Positions 1-7,879 of a stretch of DNA of 64,000 nt are shown here, piece after piece. Position numbers and translations under genes: made by a program. Each line of letters opens with the position of its first letter. Position 1 is the first letter of the stretch. This DNA comes from Paracidovorax cattleyae (GTDB lineage Bacteria; Pseudomonadota; Gammaproteobacteria; Burkholderiales; Burkholderiaceae_C): assembly GCF_900104515.1 (NCBI RefSeq), contig NZ_FNJL01000001.1, positions 248,001 through 312,000 of the forward strand, in the 5' to 3' direction. The notes under the pieces were generated by a model that did no database searches, had not been told where the DNA came from, and worked only from the letters and a program-made list of their open reading frames with translations.

Positions 1-44
1 AGGAAATGCAGGCCCTCTGAGGCCGACGCTGGCAACAATGCCTG

Positions 45-81
45 GCCGCGCTGGATGGCAATGCCGCCAGCGCGGCTTTTT
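45..81 (+). terminator. Rho-independent terminator of a gene left of the window
   Basis: A perfect 10-bp inverted repeat (GCCGCGCTGG at 45-54 and CCAGCGCGGC at 67-76) is followed directly by TTTTT at 77-81, so it reads as an intrinsic terminator on the plus strand. A reading frame running in from the left edge stops at 18-20 (last residues EMQAL) and could be the gene it serves; too little is visible to identify it. Positions 82-200 hold nothing I can support. Confidence 0.75.
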
Positions 82-200
82 CATTGCCGCCGGCACCATC
101 GCGGCGACGGGGCCGTGGGAAATGGGGATGGATTGGGTGCCGCCCCTCAAGGGGCCGGACTGCTGCGCACGGTGCGCGGCGAGCCAGTCCTGGGCGGTGT

Positions 201-530
201 TCAGGCTTTCCCGGGAGCGGGTGCACCGTCCGGAAGCAGGCAGGCCTCGGCCACCTGCAGGCCATTGTCCCGAGCGAAGTTCATGACGAAATCCCAGGCC
301 ATGGGCTCGTGCGATTGCAGGTCGCGGTGGACCACGACGCACTTCACGCCATTCATGGTGGTGGGCACGCACCAGGGGGAGTAGCTCAGGTGGCTGCCGG
401 GCCGGGCGCCGCCGGGCCGGAACTGGCTCATGACGCCCGCCAGGCGCTCGGCCCAGTCGCTGGGGCGGAAGGTTTTCCCGTCGTGGGTGATGCCTTGGAT
501 GAAGACTTCTTTCGAGTTGGGGGAAACCAT
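201..530 (-). CDS. DUF3579 family protein
   Basis: A 109-residue cytosolic protein beginning MVSPNSKEVFIQGITH. It matches from memory the DUF3579 family, a betaproteobacterial family without assigned function that is commonly encoded beside argD. There is no signal peptide or membrane segment. Visible conserved-looking stretches are TFRPSDWAERL (residues about 20-30) and LQSHEPMAWDFVMNFARDN (about 71-89). It is divergent from argD across a 261-bp gap that contains a perfect 14-bp palindrome. The ATG at 530 is the first start in the frame. Family assignment is fairly sure; function is unknown. Confidence 0.85.
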   Translation of the reverse strand: MVSPNSKEVFIQGITHDGKTFRPSDWAERLAGVMSQFRPGGARPGSHLSYSPWCVPTTMNGVKCVVVHRDLQSHEPMAWDFVMNFARDNGLQVAEACLLPDGAPAPGKA

Positions 531-600
531 GGGGGATCGGGGGGTCGTGGAGGGAAGTCGCCGCAGGATCGCCGCCAGGCGCTACTGACCAGCATTCTAA

Positions 601-614
601 CTCTTATATAAGAG
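601..614. promoter_or_regulatory. Perfect 14-bp palindrome, possible operator
   Basis: CTCTTATATAAGAG is a perfect, AT-rich dyad in otherwise GC-rich sequence. It lies 71 bp upstream of the DUF3579 start and 177 bp upstream of argD. The symmetry suggests a dimeric repressor site, for example of the GntR type, or a promoter element; the regulator is not known to me. Confidence 0.4.
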
Positions 615-791
615 CTACCCGCCCCAAAGACCCTGCCCCGGCCACCCCGGCGGCCCGCATGGCTGTGATGCGCAATCGTCAACGGCGCCGTCATGGGCTG
701 CACCTAGAATCGTGCTTCGCGCGCCGGCCGGCCTTCTCCCCGGACCGGCGCATTCTTTCCCGATATGCATCGAACGCCTGGAGATTTCTGC

Positions 792-1988
792 ATGAGCGCT
801 TCCGCCCAGCCCGCCTCGCCCCACGTGATGAACACCTACGGCCGCCTGCCGATCGCGCTCGAGCGAGGCCAGGGCTGCAGGGTATGGGACGTGGGCGGCA
901 GGCAGTACCTCGACGCGCTGGGCGGCATCGCCGTGAACACGCTGGGACACAACCATCCGAAGCTGGTGCCCGCGCTGCAGGAACAGATCGCCAAGCTGAT
1001 CCACAGCTCCAACTACTACCACGTGCCCCTGCAGGAGCAGCTCGCCACTCAGCTGGTGGAGCGCTCCGGCATGACGAACGTGTTCTTCTGCAACTCCGGG
1101 CTGGAAGCCAACGAGGCTGCGCTCAAGCTGGCACGCAAGTACGGCCATGACAAGGGCATCGAGCGCCCGCAGATCGTGGTGTACGAGAAGGCCTTCCACG
1201 GCCGCTCCATCGCCACCCTGTCGGCCACCGGCAACCCGAAGGTGCAGGCCGGCTTCGGCCCGCTGGTCGAAGGCTTCATCCGCGTGCCGATGAACGACAT
1301 CGAGGCCATCCGCCAGGCCACGGAAGGCAATCCCGACGTGGTGGCGGTGTTTTTCGAGACCATCCAGGGCGAAGGCGGCGTGAATCCGATGCGCATCGAG
1401 TACCTGCAGCAACTGCGGCAGCTCTGCGACGAGCGCGGCTGGCTGATGATGATCGACGAGGTGCAGTGCGGCATGGGCCGCACCGGCAAGTGGTTCGCGC
1501 ACCAGTGGGCCGGCATCGTGCCGGACGTGATGCCGCTCGCCAAGGGCCTGGGCTCGGGCGTGCCGATCGGTGCGGTGGTGGCCGGCCCCAGGGCGGCGAA
1601 CATCTTCGCGCCGGGCAACCACGGCACGACCTTCGGCGGCAACCCGCTGGCCATGCGCGCGGGCGTGGAAACCATCCGGATCATGGAAGAAGAAGGCCTG
1701 CTGCAGAACGCGGCCGACGTGGGCGCGCACCTGAAGGCAGCCCTGCAGCGCGAGCTGGGCGGACTGCCCGGTGTGAAGGAGATCCGCGGCCAGGGCCTGA
1801 TGCTGGGCATCGAGCTCGACCGCCCCTGCGGCGTGCTCGTGGGCCGCGCGGCCGAGGCAGGCCTGCTGCTGTCCGTCACCGCGGACAGCGTGATCCGCAT
1901 GGTGCCCGCGCTCATCCTCACGCGCGAGGAAGCCGACGAGATCGTGTCCCTGCTCGCTCCGCTGGTCAAGGCCTTCCTGGCCGAATGA
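792..1988 (+). CDS. argD: Acetylornithine aminotransferase
   Basis: PLP-dependent class III aminotransferase (398 residues) that converts N-acetylglutamate semialdehyde and glutamate to N-acetylornithine and 2-oxoglutarate in arginine biosynthesis, in the cytosol. Visible marks are the substrate loop NYYHVPLQ, the cofactor region FCNSGLEANEAALKLARKY, the IDEVQCGMGRTGKW stretch with the PLP-ring aspartate, and the Schiff-base lysine K251 in PLAKGLGSG. I chose ATG 792 (MSASAQPASPHV) over the in-frame ATG at 765 because homologues begin close to the HVMNTYGRLP segment. Its stop overlaps the argF start as ATGA, so the two are translationally coupled. The full family length is present. Confidence 0.95.
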   Translation: MSASAQPASPHVMNTYGRLPIALERGQGCRVWDVGGRQYLDALGGIAVNTLGHNHPKLVPALQEQIAKLIHSSNYYHVPLQEQLATQLVERSGMTNVFFCNSGLEANEAALKLARKYGHDKGIERPQIVVYEKAFHGRSIATLSATGNPKVQAGFGPLVEGFIRVPMNDIEAIRQATEGNPDVVAVFFETIQGEGGVNPMRIEYLQQLRQLCDERGWLMMIDEVQCGMGRTGKWFAHQWAGIVPDVMPLAKGLGSGVPIGAVVAGPRAANIFAPGNHGTTFGGNPLAMRAGVETIRIMEEEGLLQNAADVGAHLKAALQRELGGLPGVKEIRGQGLMLGIELDRPCGVLVGRAAEAGLLLSVTADSVIRMVPALILTREEADEIVSLLAPLVKAFLAE

Positions 1989-2914
1989 AAACCGCCTCCC
2001 ACATGAAGCACTACCTGCAATTCAAGGATCTTTCCGCCCAGGATTACGCCTACCTGTTCGAGCGCGCGGCGGTCATCAAGGGCAAGTTCAAGAGCTACGA
2101 GAAGCACCATCCGCTCACGGACCGAACGCTGGCCATGATCTTCGAGAAGGCCAGCACGCGCACGCGCGTGAGCTTCGAGGCTGGCATGTACCAGCTCGGC
2201 GGCAGCGTGGTGCACCTCACCACGGGCGACAGCCAGCTCGGGCGCGCCGAACCCATCGAGGACAGCGCCAAGGTCATCAGCCGCATGGTGGACCTGGTCA
2301 TGATCCGCACCTACGAGCAGACCAAGATCGAGCGCTTCGCGGCGCACTCGCGGGTGCCGGTCATCAACGGCCTGACCAACGAATTCCATCCCTGCCAGAT
2401 CCTGGCGGACATCTTCACCTTCATCGAGCACCGGGGTTCCATCCAGGGCAGGACCGTGGCCTGGGTGGGCGACGGCAACAACATGGCCAATACCTGGCTG
2501 CAGGCGGCCGAGCTGCTGGACTTCACGGTGCACGTGAGCACGCCCTCGGGCTACGAAGTGGACAGCCGCATCGCGGGCGTGGCGGCCGGCTCGCACTACA
2601 AGGTGTTCGGCGACCCGCTGGAAGCCTGCCGGGGCGCCGACCTCATCACAACGGACGTGTGGACCAGCATGGGCTACGAGGCCGAGAACGAGGCCCGCAA
2701 GAAAGCCTTCGCCGACTGGTGCGTGGATGCCGAGATGATGGCCGCGGCGCGCCCGGACGCGCTGTTCATGCACTGCCTGCCGGCGCACCGCGGCGAGGAA
2801 GTGGAGGCCGACGTGATCGACGGCCCGCAATCCGTCGTCTGGGACGAGGCGGAGAACCGCATGCACGTGCAGAAGGCACTGATGGAATACCTGCTGCTGG
2901 GCCGGATGGCCTGA
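1985..2914 (+). CDS. argF: Ornithine carbamoyltransferase
   Basis: Transfers the carbamoyl group of carbamoyl phosphate to ornithine to give citrulline, the step of arginine biosynthesis after ornithine. It carries the carbamoyl-phosphate motif STRTR (in KASTRTRVSF), the HPCQILAD motif, and the ornithine-binding HCLPAHRGEE loop with its reactive cysteine. The ATG at 1985 overlaps the argD stop and gives 309 residues; an internal ATG at 2003 (MKHYLQFKDL) would give 303, nearer to typical homologues, so the exact start is open. It forms an operon with argD. Confidence 0.95.
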   Translation: MKTASHMKHYLQFKDLSAQDYAYLFERAAVIKGKFKSYEKHHPLTDRTLAMIFEKASTRTRVSFEAGMYQLGGSVVHLTTGDSQLGRAEPIEDSAKVISRMVDLVMIRTYEQTKIERFAAHSRVPVINGLTNEFHPCQILADIFTFIEHRGSIQGRTVAWVGDGNNMANTWLQAAELLDFTVHVSTPSGYEVDSRIAGVAAGSHYKVFGDPLEACRGADLITTDVWTSMGYEAENEARKKAFADWCVDAEMMAAARPDALFMHCLPAHRGEEVEADVIDGPQSVVWDEAENRMHVQKALMEYLLLGRMA

Positions 2915-2945
2915 CCACGCCCCCCCGAGCGGCCCGGCCTCCGCC

Positions 2946-3614
2946 ATGGACTCCCGCCCGGACGCTCTGCTGGCCCGCTGGGAAGCACTGGGCCGGTCGC
3001 TGTCCCGGCACGGGCCCGCCTGGACCTCGGAGGGACGGCGCCTGCTGCGCCACTGGTCGTTCTGGCCCCGTGCGTACCATGACACGCACCACCTGCGCGC
3101 CTGCCTGGACCACTGGGAGGCAGCGCGCGCCGCTGCCGGGCCGCAGCCCATGGAGGACCCGGAAGCCATCGCCCTCGCCCTCTGGTTCCACGACGCCGTC
3201 TATTGGCCCTGGTCGGGCCGCAACGAGGAGCGCAGCGCGCGCTGGGCATGCCGCTTCCTGCAGGGCCAGGATTTCGGCAACGCGCGGGTGGAGACCGTGG
3301 AGCGCCACATCCTGGCGACGCGCCATGGTGCAGGCCCGGCTCCCGGGGGGGATGCCTGCTGGGTGGTGGACATCGACCTCGCCATCCTCGGACAGCCTCC
3401 GGCCGTCTATGCCGGATTCGAGCGCAACGTGCGGCGCGAGTACCGGTTCGTGCGCTGGCCTCGTTACGTGGCGGGGCGCTGCGCGATCCTCCGGTCGTTC
3501 CTGGAGCGGCCGGCCCTGTATGCCACTCCCTGGTTCCGCGATCGCTACGAGGCCCAGGCGCGGGAGAATCTACGGCATGCGCTGGAGGTGCTGGGTGCGG
3601 GCAAGACTTTCTAG
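2946..3614 (+). CDS. HD-superfamily metal-dependent hydrolase-like protein
   Basis: A 222-residue soluble protein of the predicted HD-domain phosphohydrolase family (COG4339 type). The metal-binding signature is visible as YHDTHHL (H45, H48, H49), the HD pair in LWFHDAVYW (H82, D83), a histidine in VERHILATRH, and a late aspartate in VVDIDLAILG. The substrate is unknown; members of this superfamily usually cleave phosphate esters. It starts 31 bp after argF in the same direction and may be read through from it, but has no obvious arginine link. Confidence 0.8.
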   Translation: MDSRPDALLARWEALGRSLSRHGPAWTSEGRRLLRHWSFWPRAYHDTHHLRACLDHWEAARAAAGPQPMEDPEAIALALWFHDAVYWPWSGRNEERSARWACRFLQGQDFGNARVETVERHILATRHGAGPAPGGDACWVVDIDLAILGQPPAVYAGFERNVRREYRFVRWPRYVAGRCAILRSFLERPALYATPWFRDRYEAQARENLRHALEVLGAGKTF

Positions 3615-3709
3615 GCAGCGGAGCCCCTGCATCCAGATACTGGGGTCACAAGAGATAACAGCGCATTCGCACATAAGTGACAACATGCACCTCCATACAA
3701 GGAGGGAAC

Positions 3710-4360
3710 ATGCTCTTTTTCGATACGGAGGGGATGGTCGTGCGCGATCCCAAAATCAGGCCTTACCGGTTTACTACGATAGAGCGTACGGCTATGCAAG
3801 TGATTTCGGGCATCATCGTTCATCAGACGGGCGCAGCTACCGAAAAATCCACATTCAACAGTTATCGACTGGCCAATGCGAACGGCGCCCACTTCCTGAT
3901 TCTGAAGGACGGTACCATTTATCAGACGGCATCCGTGTTCAAGCGGACCAGTCATGTAGGACCGTTGAGGGCAAGGTGCCTGGCAGAGCATCGCTGCACA
4001 CCAGCGGAAATCAAGACGCTGAAGACTGCCACTCCGACCACGACTCACCGCATTGAAATGCAAAAAGTTGTGCCTGGACGCTATCCGTCCAATAGTGACA
4101 GCATGGGAATAGAGATTGTCGGCGTAGCATCGCTTCCCCCTGGCGTCTCGATGCCGCCCGGATTGAATGATCAGCAGCAGAGAGCATTCATGGGCAATCG
4201 AGCAGTATTTGAACCACTTACATCACAGCAACAGGCATCACTCCGTTATTTGGTGGATGGGCTAACCAAAGCATTACGAATTCCATCCGCCGAGATCCAC
4301 AAGCACCCGGATGTAAGCCGGAAGAACGCCACCGAAGCCGCAACAGCATCTTGGCAATGA
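3710..4360 (+). CDS. PGRP/amidase_2-type N-acetylmuramoyl-L-alanine amidase, candidate antibacterial effector
   Basis: A 216-residue protein with the amidase_2/PGRP pattern: IIVHQTG (H38, first zinc ligand), KDGTIYQT (65-73), SHVG (H82), MGIEIVG (132-138), and a C-terminal HKHPDVSRKNATEA with H199 and an acidic residue E209 where AmpD-like enzymes place their last ligands. Such enzymes cut the bond between MurNAc and L-Ala in peptidoglycan. There is no signal peptide, so a cytosolic enzyme would need a special export route. ATG 3710 has a strong AGGAGG four bases upstream and is preferred over the GTG at 3677. Two sampled lines of its DNA are 50-55% GC, well below its neighbours, hinting at transfer. 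Its stop overlaps the next gene as ATGA. Amidase fold: likely; effector role: inference. Confidence 0.75.
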   Translation: MLFFDTEGMVVRDPKIRPYRFTTIERTAMQVISGIIVHQTGAATEKSTFNSYRLANANGAHFLILKDGTIYQTASVFKRTSHVGPLRARCLAEHRCTPAEIKTLKTATPTTTHRIEMQKVVPGRYPSNSDSMGIEIVGVASLPPGVSMPPGLNDQQQRAFMGNRAVFEPLTSQQQASLRYLVDGLTKALRIPSAEIHKHPDVSRKNATEAATASWQ

Positions 4361-4809
4361 CGATGCGCCCCATCATATTCACGGCCATCGCAACCATGGG
4401 CTTCGGCACTGCGCTTGCCGCAGGTCGGCCGATCCAGGAATTCTGGCAACCGCAGCATGTGCGCCAGGTCACCATCGACCAGCCTGCGGCCCGCAGCTTC
4501 GGCCAGGGCCGATGCAGCCACATGGTGCTCGACGAGAAGCGCCTGCGGTTTTTCCTGGCGCACGCCCGCGCGGGTACCCCGGAGCGCTATGACCAGGAAA
4601 TGCTTGTCGATGACTGCAACGCCGAAGGCCGCGTGGAGTTGACGGATGGACGGCGGTTCAAGGTGTCCATCGACAACTGGACCGGCTGGGGCTCCATCAG
4701 CGATGACCGGGGAACGCAGTTCCTGTACTGCCGCAACTGCACGGACATCCTGGAGCCGGGTTTCGGATTCCAGCCGCCCGGCCGCCGGGGAAGCGGCGGC
4801 CGGGACTGA
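4357..4809 (+). CDS. Secreted four-cysteine protein, candidate immunity protein to the amidase
   Basis: A 150-residue protein with a Sec signal (hydrophobic residues about 4-21, cleavage near ALAA-G23) and four cysteines in the mature part (C53, C87, C125, C128), consistent with periplasmic disulfides. It overlaps the amidase gene by four bases (ATGA), so the two products are made together. A periplasmic partner encoded directly behind a leaderless cell-wall amidase is the usual form of type VI effector-immunity pairs; that role is inferred from context only. The protein encoded at 52576-53064 is a diverged relative with the same cysteine order and the shared segments FL.A, DGRR and YC..C. 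No enzyme motif is seen. Confidence 0.7.
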   Translation: MTMRPIIFTAIATMGFGTALAAGRPIQEFWQPQHVRQVTIDQPAARSFGQGRCSHMVLDEKRLRFFLAHARAGTPERYDQEMLVDDCNAEGRVELTDGRRFKVSIDNWTGWGSISDDRGTQFLYCRNCTDILEPGFGFQPPGRRGSGGRD

Positions 4810-4838
4810 GGCGCAGCCCGCAGCCCGGCGCGGACGGC

Positions 4839-5141
4839 TCAGGAAGAGGAAGAGCCCTGCTGCGTACGGGAAGCTCCGGCGCCCTGGCTGCGCACCGGGG
4901 GATGGAACACCACCGGCTTCCCATCGCCGCTGCCGGCCTGCGGCGACGAGGTCGCACAGCCGCCACCGCCATTACCACTACCGCAGCTGTCGCAGCCCCC
5001 GCAACCCGACGATGCCGCCAGCGCAGGATGGACGCCGCCCAGGCGGGCGCGCCAGCGCGCGGGCATCCATTTCCAGGAGACATAGGCCGCGGCCAGGGCT
5101 ACGGCCGCCGCGACGATCCATTCCTGCGCCGTCATGTTCAT
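4839..5141 (-). CDS. Small Cys-rich membrane protein of the feo operon
   Basis: A 100-residue protein with one N-terminal membrane helix (about residues 7-27), a basic stretch (WMPARWRAR), and then a Gly/Cys-rich segment (GCGGCDSCGSG plus a further Cys) and a Ser-rich tail. Its ATG overlaps the feoB stop as ATGA. Small Cys-rich membrane proteins often accompany FeoB; they are thought to assist it or bind iron, but their role is not established. It is not recognisably the winged-helix FeoC of enterobacteria. Confidence 0.75.
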   Translation of the reverse strand: MNMTAQEWIVAAAVALAAAYVSWKWMPARWRARLGGVHPALAASSGCGGCDSCGSGNGGGGCATSSPQAGSGDGKPVVFHPPVRSQGAGASRTQQGSSSS

Positions 5142-7042
5142 CCACCTCCGGAGGTCAGGGCGAGCGCCACGCGGTAGGTGACGAAGCTCGCGGCATAGGC
5201 CAGCGCGAACAGGTAGGCCGCCATGATGAGCGGATAGCGCCAGCTGTTGGTTTCACGCCGCACGGCGGCGATGGTGGAAATGCACTGGGGTGCGAACACG
5301 AACCACACCAGCAGCGACAGCGCCGTGGCGAGCGACCAGGTCTGGCCGATCAGCGTGCCCAGTTGCGCGGCAGCCTCCTCGCCCGTGGCGGACAGCGCAT
5401 AGACGGTGCCGAGCGCGCTCACGGCGACTTCGCGCGCGGCCATGCCGGGCACGAGGGCGATCGCGATCTGCCAGTTGAAGCCGATGGGGGCGACCAGCGG
5501 TTCCAGGAAGGCGCCGATGCGGCCGGCGAAGCTGTAGCCGATGGCGGCACCCGTGGCGCCGTCCGGCGGTGCGGGATAGCTGGAGAGGAACCACAGCAGG
5601 ATGGTCACCGCCAGGATGATGCCGCCCACGCGCTTGAGGAAGATCATCGCGCGCTCGTAGAGGCCCTGCGCCAGGCCGCGCAGGCTGGGCCAGCGGTAGG
5701 CGGGCAGTTCCATGAGCAGCGGCGTCGCGCCCTGCTGGCGCCGCGCCAGGCGGGCCACGGCTGCCACGGCCATGGCGCTCACGATGCCGCCGGCGTACAG
5801 CGCGAACAGCACCAGGCCCTGCAGGTTGAACACGCCGGCCACCGCGCGCTCGGGAATGAACGCGCCGATCAGCAGGGCATAGACCGGCAGCCGCGCCGAG
5901 CAGGTCATGAGCGGCGCGATCATGATGGTCACCAGCCGGTCGCGCCAGTGGGTGATGGAGCGCGTGGCCATCACGCCCGGTACGGCGCAGGCAAAGCTGG
6001 AGAGCAGCGGGATGAAGGAGCGCCCCGACAGGCCGACCGTGCCCATGATGCGGTCCAGCAGGAACGCGGCGCGGGGCAGGTAGCCGGAGTCCTCCAGCGC
6101 GAGGATGAAGAGGAACAGGATCAGGATCTGCGGCAGGAAGACCAGCACGCCTCCCGTGCCGGCCAGGATGCCGTCGGTGAGCAGGCTGCGCAGCGGCCCT
6201 TCGGCCATGTGGGCGTTGATCCAGCCCGACAGCGCCGCCACGCCGTCCTCGATGAGGCCCTTGGGGGCCTCGGCCCAGCTGAAGACGGCCTGGAACATGA
6301 GGAACAGGGTCACGGCGAGGAGCACCAGGCCCCAGAACGGATGGAGCACCACCGCATCGATGCGGTCATCCGCGCGCAGGCTGGCGGCCGCGGGTTCGCG
6401 CACGGCCGCCGCCATGACGCGCCGCACTTCCTGGTGCAGTTGCATCGCACGCTCGGACGCGGAAGCCGGGCCCTCCCCCGCGGCCACGGAGGCGGTGGGC
6501 AGCGGTGGCGTGGCCGTATCCAGCCAGCCCAGCAGTTCCCGCGCGCCGTCGCTGCGCACGCCGACCGTGGAGATCACCGGCATGCCGAGTTCCCGCGACA
6601 GCGCCTCGCGGTCGATGGAGATGCCCTGGCGCTCGGCCATGTCGCTCATGTTGAGTGCCAGCACCATGGGCAGGCCGAGCGCGCGGGCCTCCAGCACCAG
6701 CCGCAGGTTGAGCCGCAGGTGCGTGGCATCGGTCACGCACACCAGCAGGTCGGGCAGGGCCTCGCCCGCGCGCCGCCCGGTGACGATGTCGCGCGTGACG
6801 GCTTCGTCCAGGCTGTGGGCGTTCAGGCTGTAGGCACCCGGCAGGTCGAGCACGCGCACGCGCCGTCCGCCGGCCGTCTGCAGGTGACCTTCCTTGCGCT
6901 CCACGGTCACGCCCGCGTAGTTGGCGACCTTCTGGCGGGCGCCGGTCAGCAGGTTGAAGAGGGCAGTCTTCCCGCAGTTGGGGTTGCCCAGCAGGGCGAT
7001 GCGCAGCGGCTGGGCGCCGGAGATCGAGGTCTGCGCCGTCAT
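5138..7042 (-). CDS. feoB: Ferrous iron transporter FeoB
   Basis: Inner-membrane Fe(II) transporter with an N-terminal G-protein domain. The G1 motif is GNPNCGKT (19-26), switch I carries YAGVTVE, G3 is DLPGAYS and G4 is LNMSD. After a linker of about 200 residues come several hydrophobic membrane segments, including the SFIPLLSSFACAVPGVMATR gate region and a late FAPQCIS with a possible pore cysteine. At 634 residues it is shorter than the E. coli protein (773) but the domain order is complete. It is coupled by ATGA overlaps to feoA upstream and to the Cys-rich protein downstream, and probably Fur-repressed through the site at 7376-7394. Confidence 0.95.
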   Translation of the reverse strand: MTAQTSISGAQPLRIALLGNPNCGKTALFNLLTGARQKVANYAGVTVERKEGHLQTAGGRRVRVLDLPGAYSLNAHSLDEAVTRDIVTGRRAGEALPDLLVCVTDATHLRLNLRLVLEARALGLPMVLALNMSDMAERQGISIDREALSRELGMPVISTVGVRSDGARELLGWLDTATPPLPTASVAAGEGPASASERAMQLHQEVRRVMAAAVREPAAASLRADDRIDAVVLHPFWGLVLLAVTLFLMFQAVFSWAEAPKGLIEDGVAALSGWINAHMAEGPLRSLLTDGILAGTGGVLVFLPQILILFLFILALEDSGYLPRAAFLLDRIMGTVGLSGRSFIPLLSSFACAVPGVMATRSITHWRDRLVTIMIAPLMTCSARLPVYALLIGAFIPERAVAGVFNLQGLVLFALYAGGIVSAMAVAAVARLARRQQGATPLLMELPAYRWPSLRGLAQGLYERAMIFLKRVGGIILAVTILLWFLSSYPAPPDGATGAAIGYSFAGRIGAFLEPLVAPIGFNWQIAIALVPGMAAREVAVSALGTVYALSATGEEAAAQLGTLIGQTWSLATALSLLVWFVFAPQCISTIAAVRRETNSWRYPLIMAAYLFALAYAASFVTYRVALALTSGGG

Positions 7043-7359
7043 GCCGGTACCTCCCCGGGCTGCACCCGGACCAGGGCCGCCTCGTGGCGCCGCAGGGCGA
7101 AGGTGGCCTGCCCGATGCGGACGGCAAGGGGATCGCCGCCGGGAAAGCCGCTGGCCACGATGCGCACGGGCTCGCCCGGCAGGAAGCCGATTTCCATGAG
7201 GCGCTGCACGATCGCCTGCTCGCGCTCGTCGCGCGCGGGCTGGAGGGATGCCACGTGCGCGGCCAACCGGCGCGGCAGCTGGTCCAGCCCCATGGGCGCG
7301 TGTGGGGAGGAAGGCCGGGCGTGCGCGAGCCCGGCCGCATCGTCAGCGGACATCTTCAT
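7039..7359 (-). CDS. feoA: Ferrous iron transport protein FeoA
   Basis: A 106-residue SH3-like FeoA protein that works with FeoB in Fe(II) uptake. The FeoA-type core is visible as QRLMEIGFLPGEPVRIVA, followed by DPLAVRIGQATFALRRHEAALV. ATG 7359 is preferred over an upstream in-frame TTG at 7377, which would lie inside the Fur-box-like site. The first 40 residues (DAAGLAHARPSS) are a non-conserved extension, so a later start is possible. Its stop overlaps the feoB start (ATGA). Confidence 0.9.
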   Translation of the reverse strand: MKMSADDAAGLAHARPSSPHAPMGLDQLPRRLAAHVASLQPARDEREQAIVQRLMEIGFLPGEPVRIVASGFPGGDPLAVRIGQATFALRRHEAALVRVQPGEVPA

Positions 7360-7375
7360 GGGAGCTATTGTTAGC

Positions 7376-7394
7376 AATGATATTAATTCTCATT
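7376..7394 (-). promoter_or_regulatory. Fur-box-like operator upstream of feoAB
   Basis: AATGATATTAATTCTCATT is a near-palindrome whose core TGATATT-A-ATTCTCA follows the 7-1-7 Fur pattern (TGATAAT-N-ATTATCA) with few mismatches. It sits 17 bases before the feoA start in an AT-rich patch, where a bound repressor would block transcription when iron is plentiful. It might also affect the divergent gene at 7547. Confidence 0.7.
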
Positions 7395-7546
7395 CTACCT
7401 GGCAGAACCATTTGGGCCTTGCGATGGATCACAGACCCCTGTCGCACGCAAAGGTTCTCGCACGGCCGCGATTTTCTCTCGTCCCGGCGCCGCCTGCGCC
7501 ATGCACCGCGCGGCATGCGGTCTAGCCGAGGCACAATCGCGCCGCC

Positions 7547-7873
7547 ATGAGCCTTCACCCCTGCCTGACCTGCGGCGCCTGCTGCGCGAGTTTCCGCGTC
7601 GATTTCTCGGTGCACGAGTCGCAGGAGGAAGGCGGCTGCGTTCCCGCCGGACTCGTGGTCGAAGTGAATGCCGGCCTGCGGCGCATGCGTGGCACCGACC
7701 ACGCGGCGCCGCGATGCGCCGCGTTGTCCGGACAGGTGGGCACGCGGGCCGCCTGCGGCATCTATGAATGGCGCCCTTCGCCCTGCCGTGAATTCGAGGC
7801 GGGCCGCGGCGCCTGCGCGCAGGCCCGGCGGCGCCACGGCATGGCGCCGCTTCCGGAAGGCTTCGTCCTTTAG
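7547..7873 (+). CDS. YkgJ-family cysteine-cluster protein
   Basis: A 108-residue protein with the CxxCGxCC-type start of the YkgJ/Fe-S zinc-binding family: CLTCGACC at residues 6-13, further cysteines at C31, C57 and C70, and the family-like SPCREF segment. Members are thought to bind metal or an Fe-S cluster; no reaction is assigned. It is divergent from feoA across 187 bp containing the Fur-box-like site, which makes an iron link plausible but unproven. Its end lies 6 bp from the convergent Lrp gene. Confidence 0.85.
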   Translation: MSLHPCLTCGACCASFRVDFSVHESQEEGGCVPAGLVVEVNAGLRRMRGTDHAAPRCAALSGQVGTRAACGIYEWRPSPCREFEAGRGACAQARRRHGMAPLPEGFVL

Positions 7874-7879
7874 CCGGAG

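Noticed and set aside
1049-3169. Long minus-strand open frame opposite argD and argF
   Set aside because: It lies antisense to two clear enzymes and its translation is Arg/Ala/Ser-rich without any family sequence; a high-GC antisense artefact.
4646-7525. Very long plus-strand open frame opposite feoB
   Set aside because: Antisense to feoA-feoB, which have complete motifs; the translated sequence is low-complexity His/Gly/Arg-rich.
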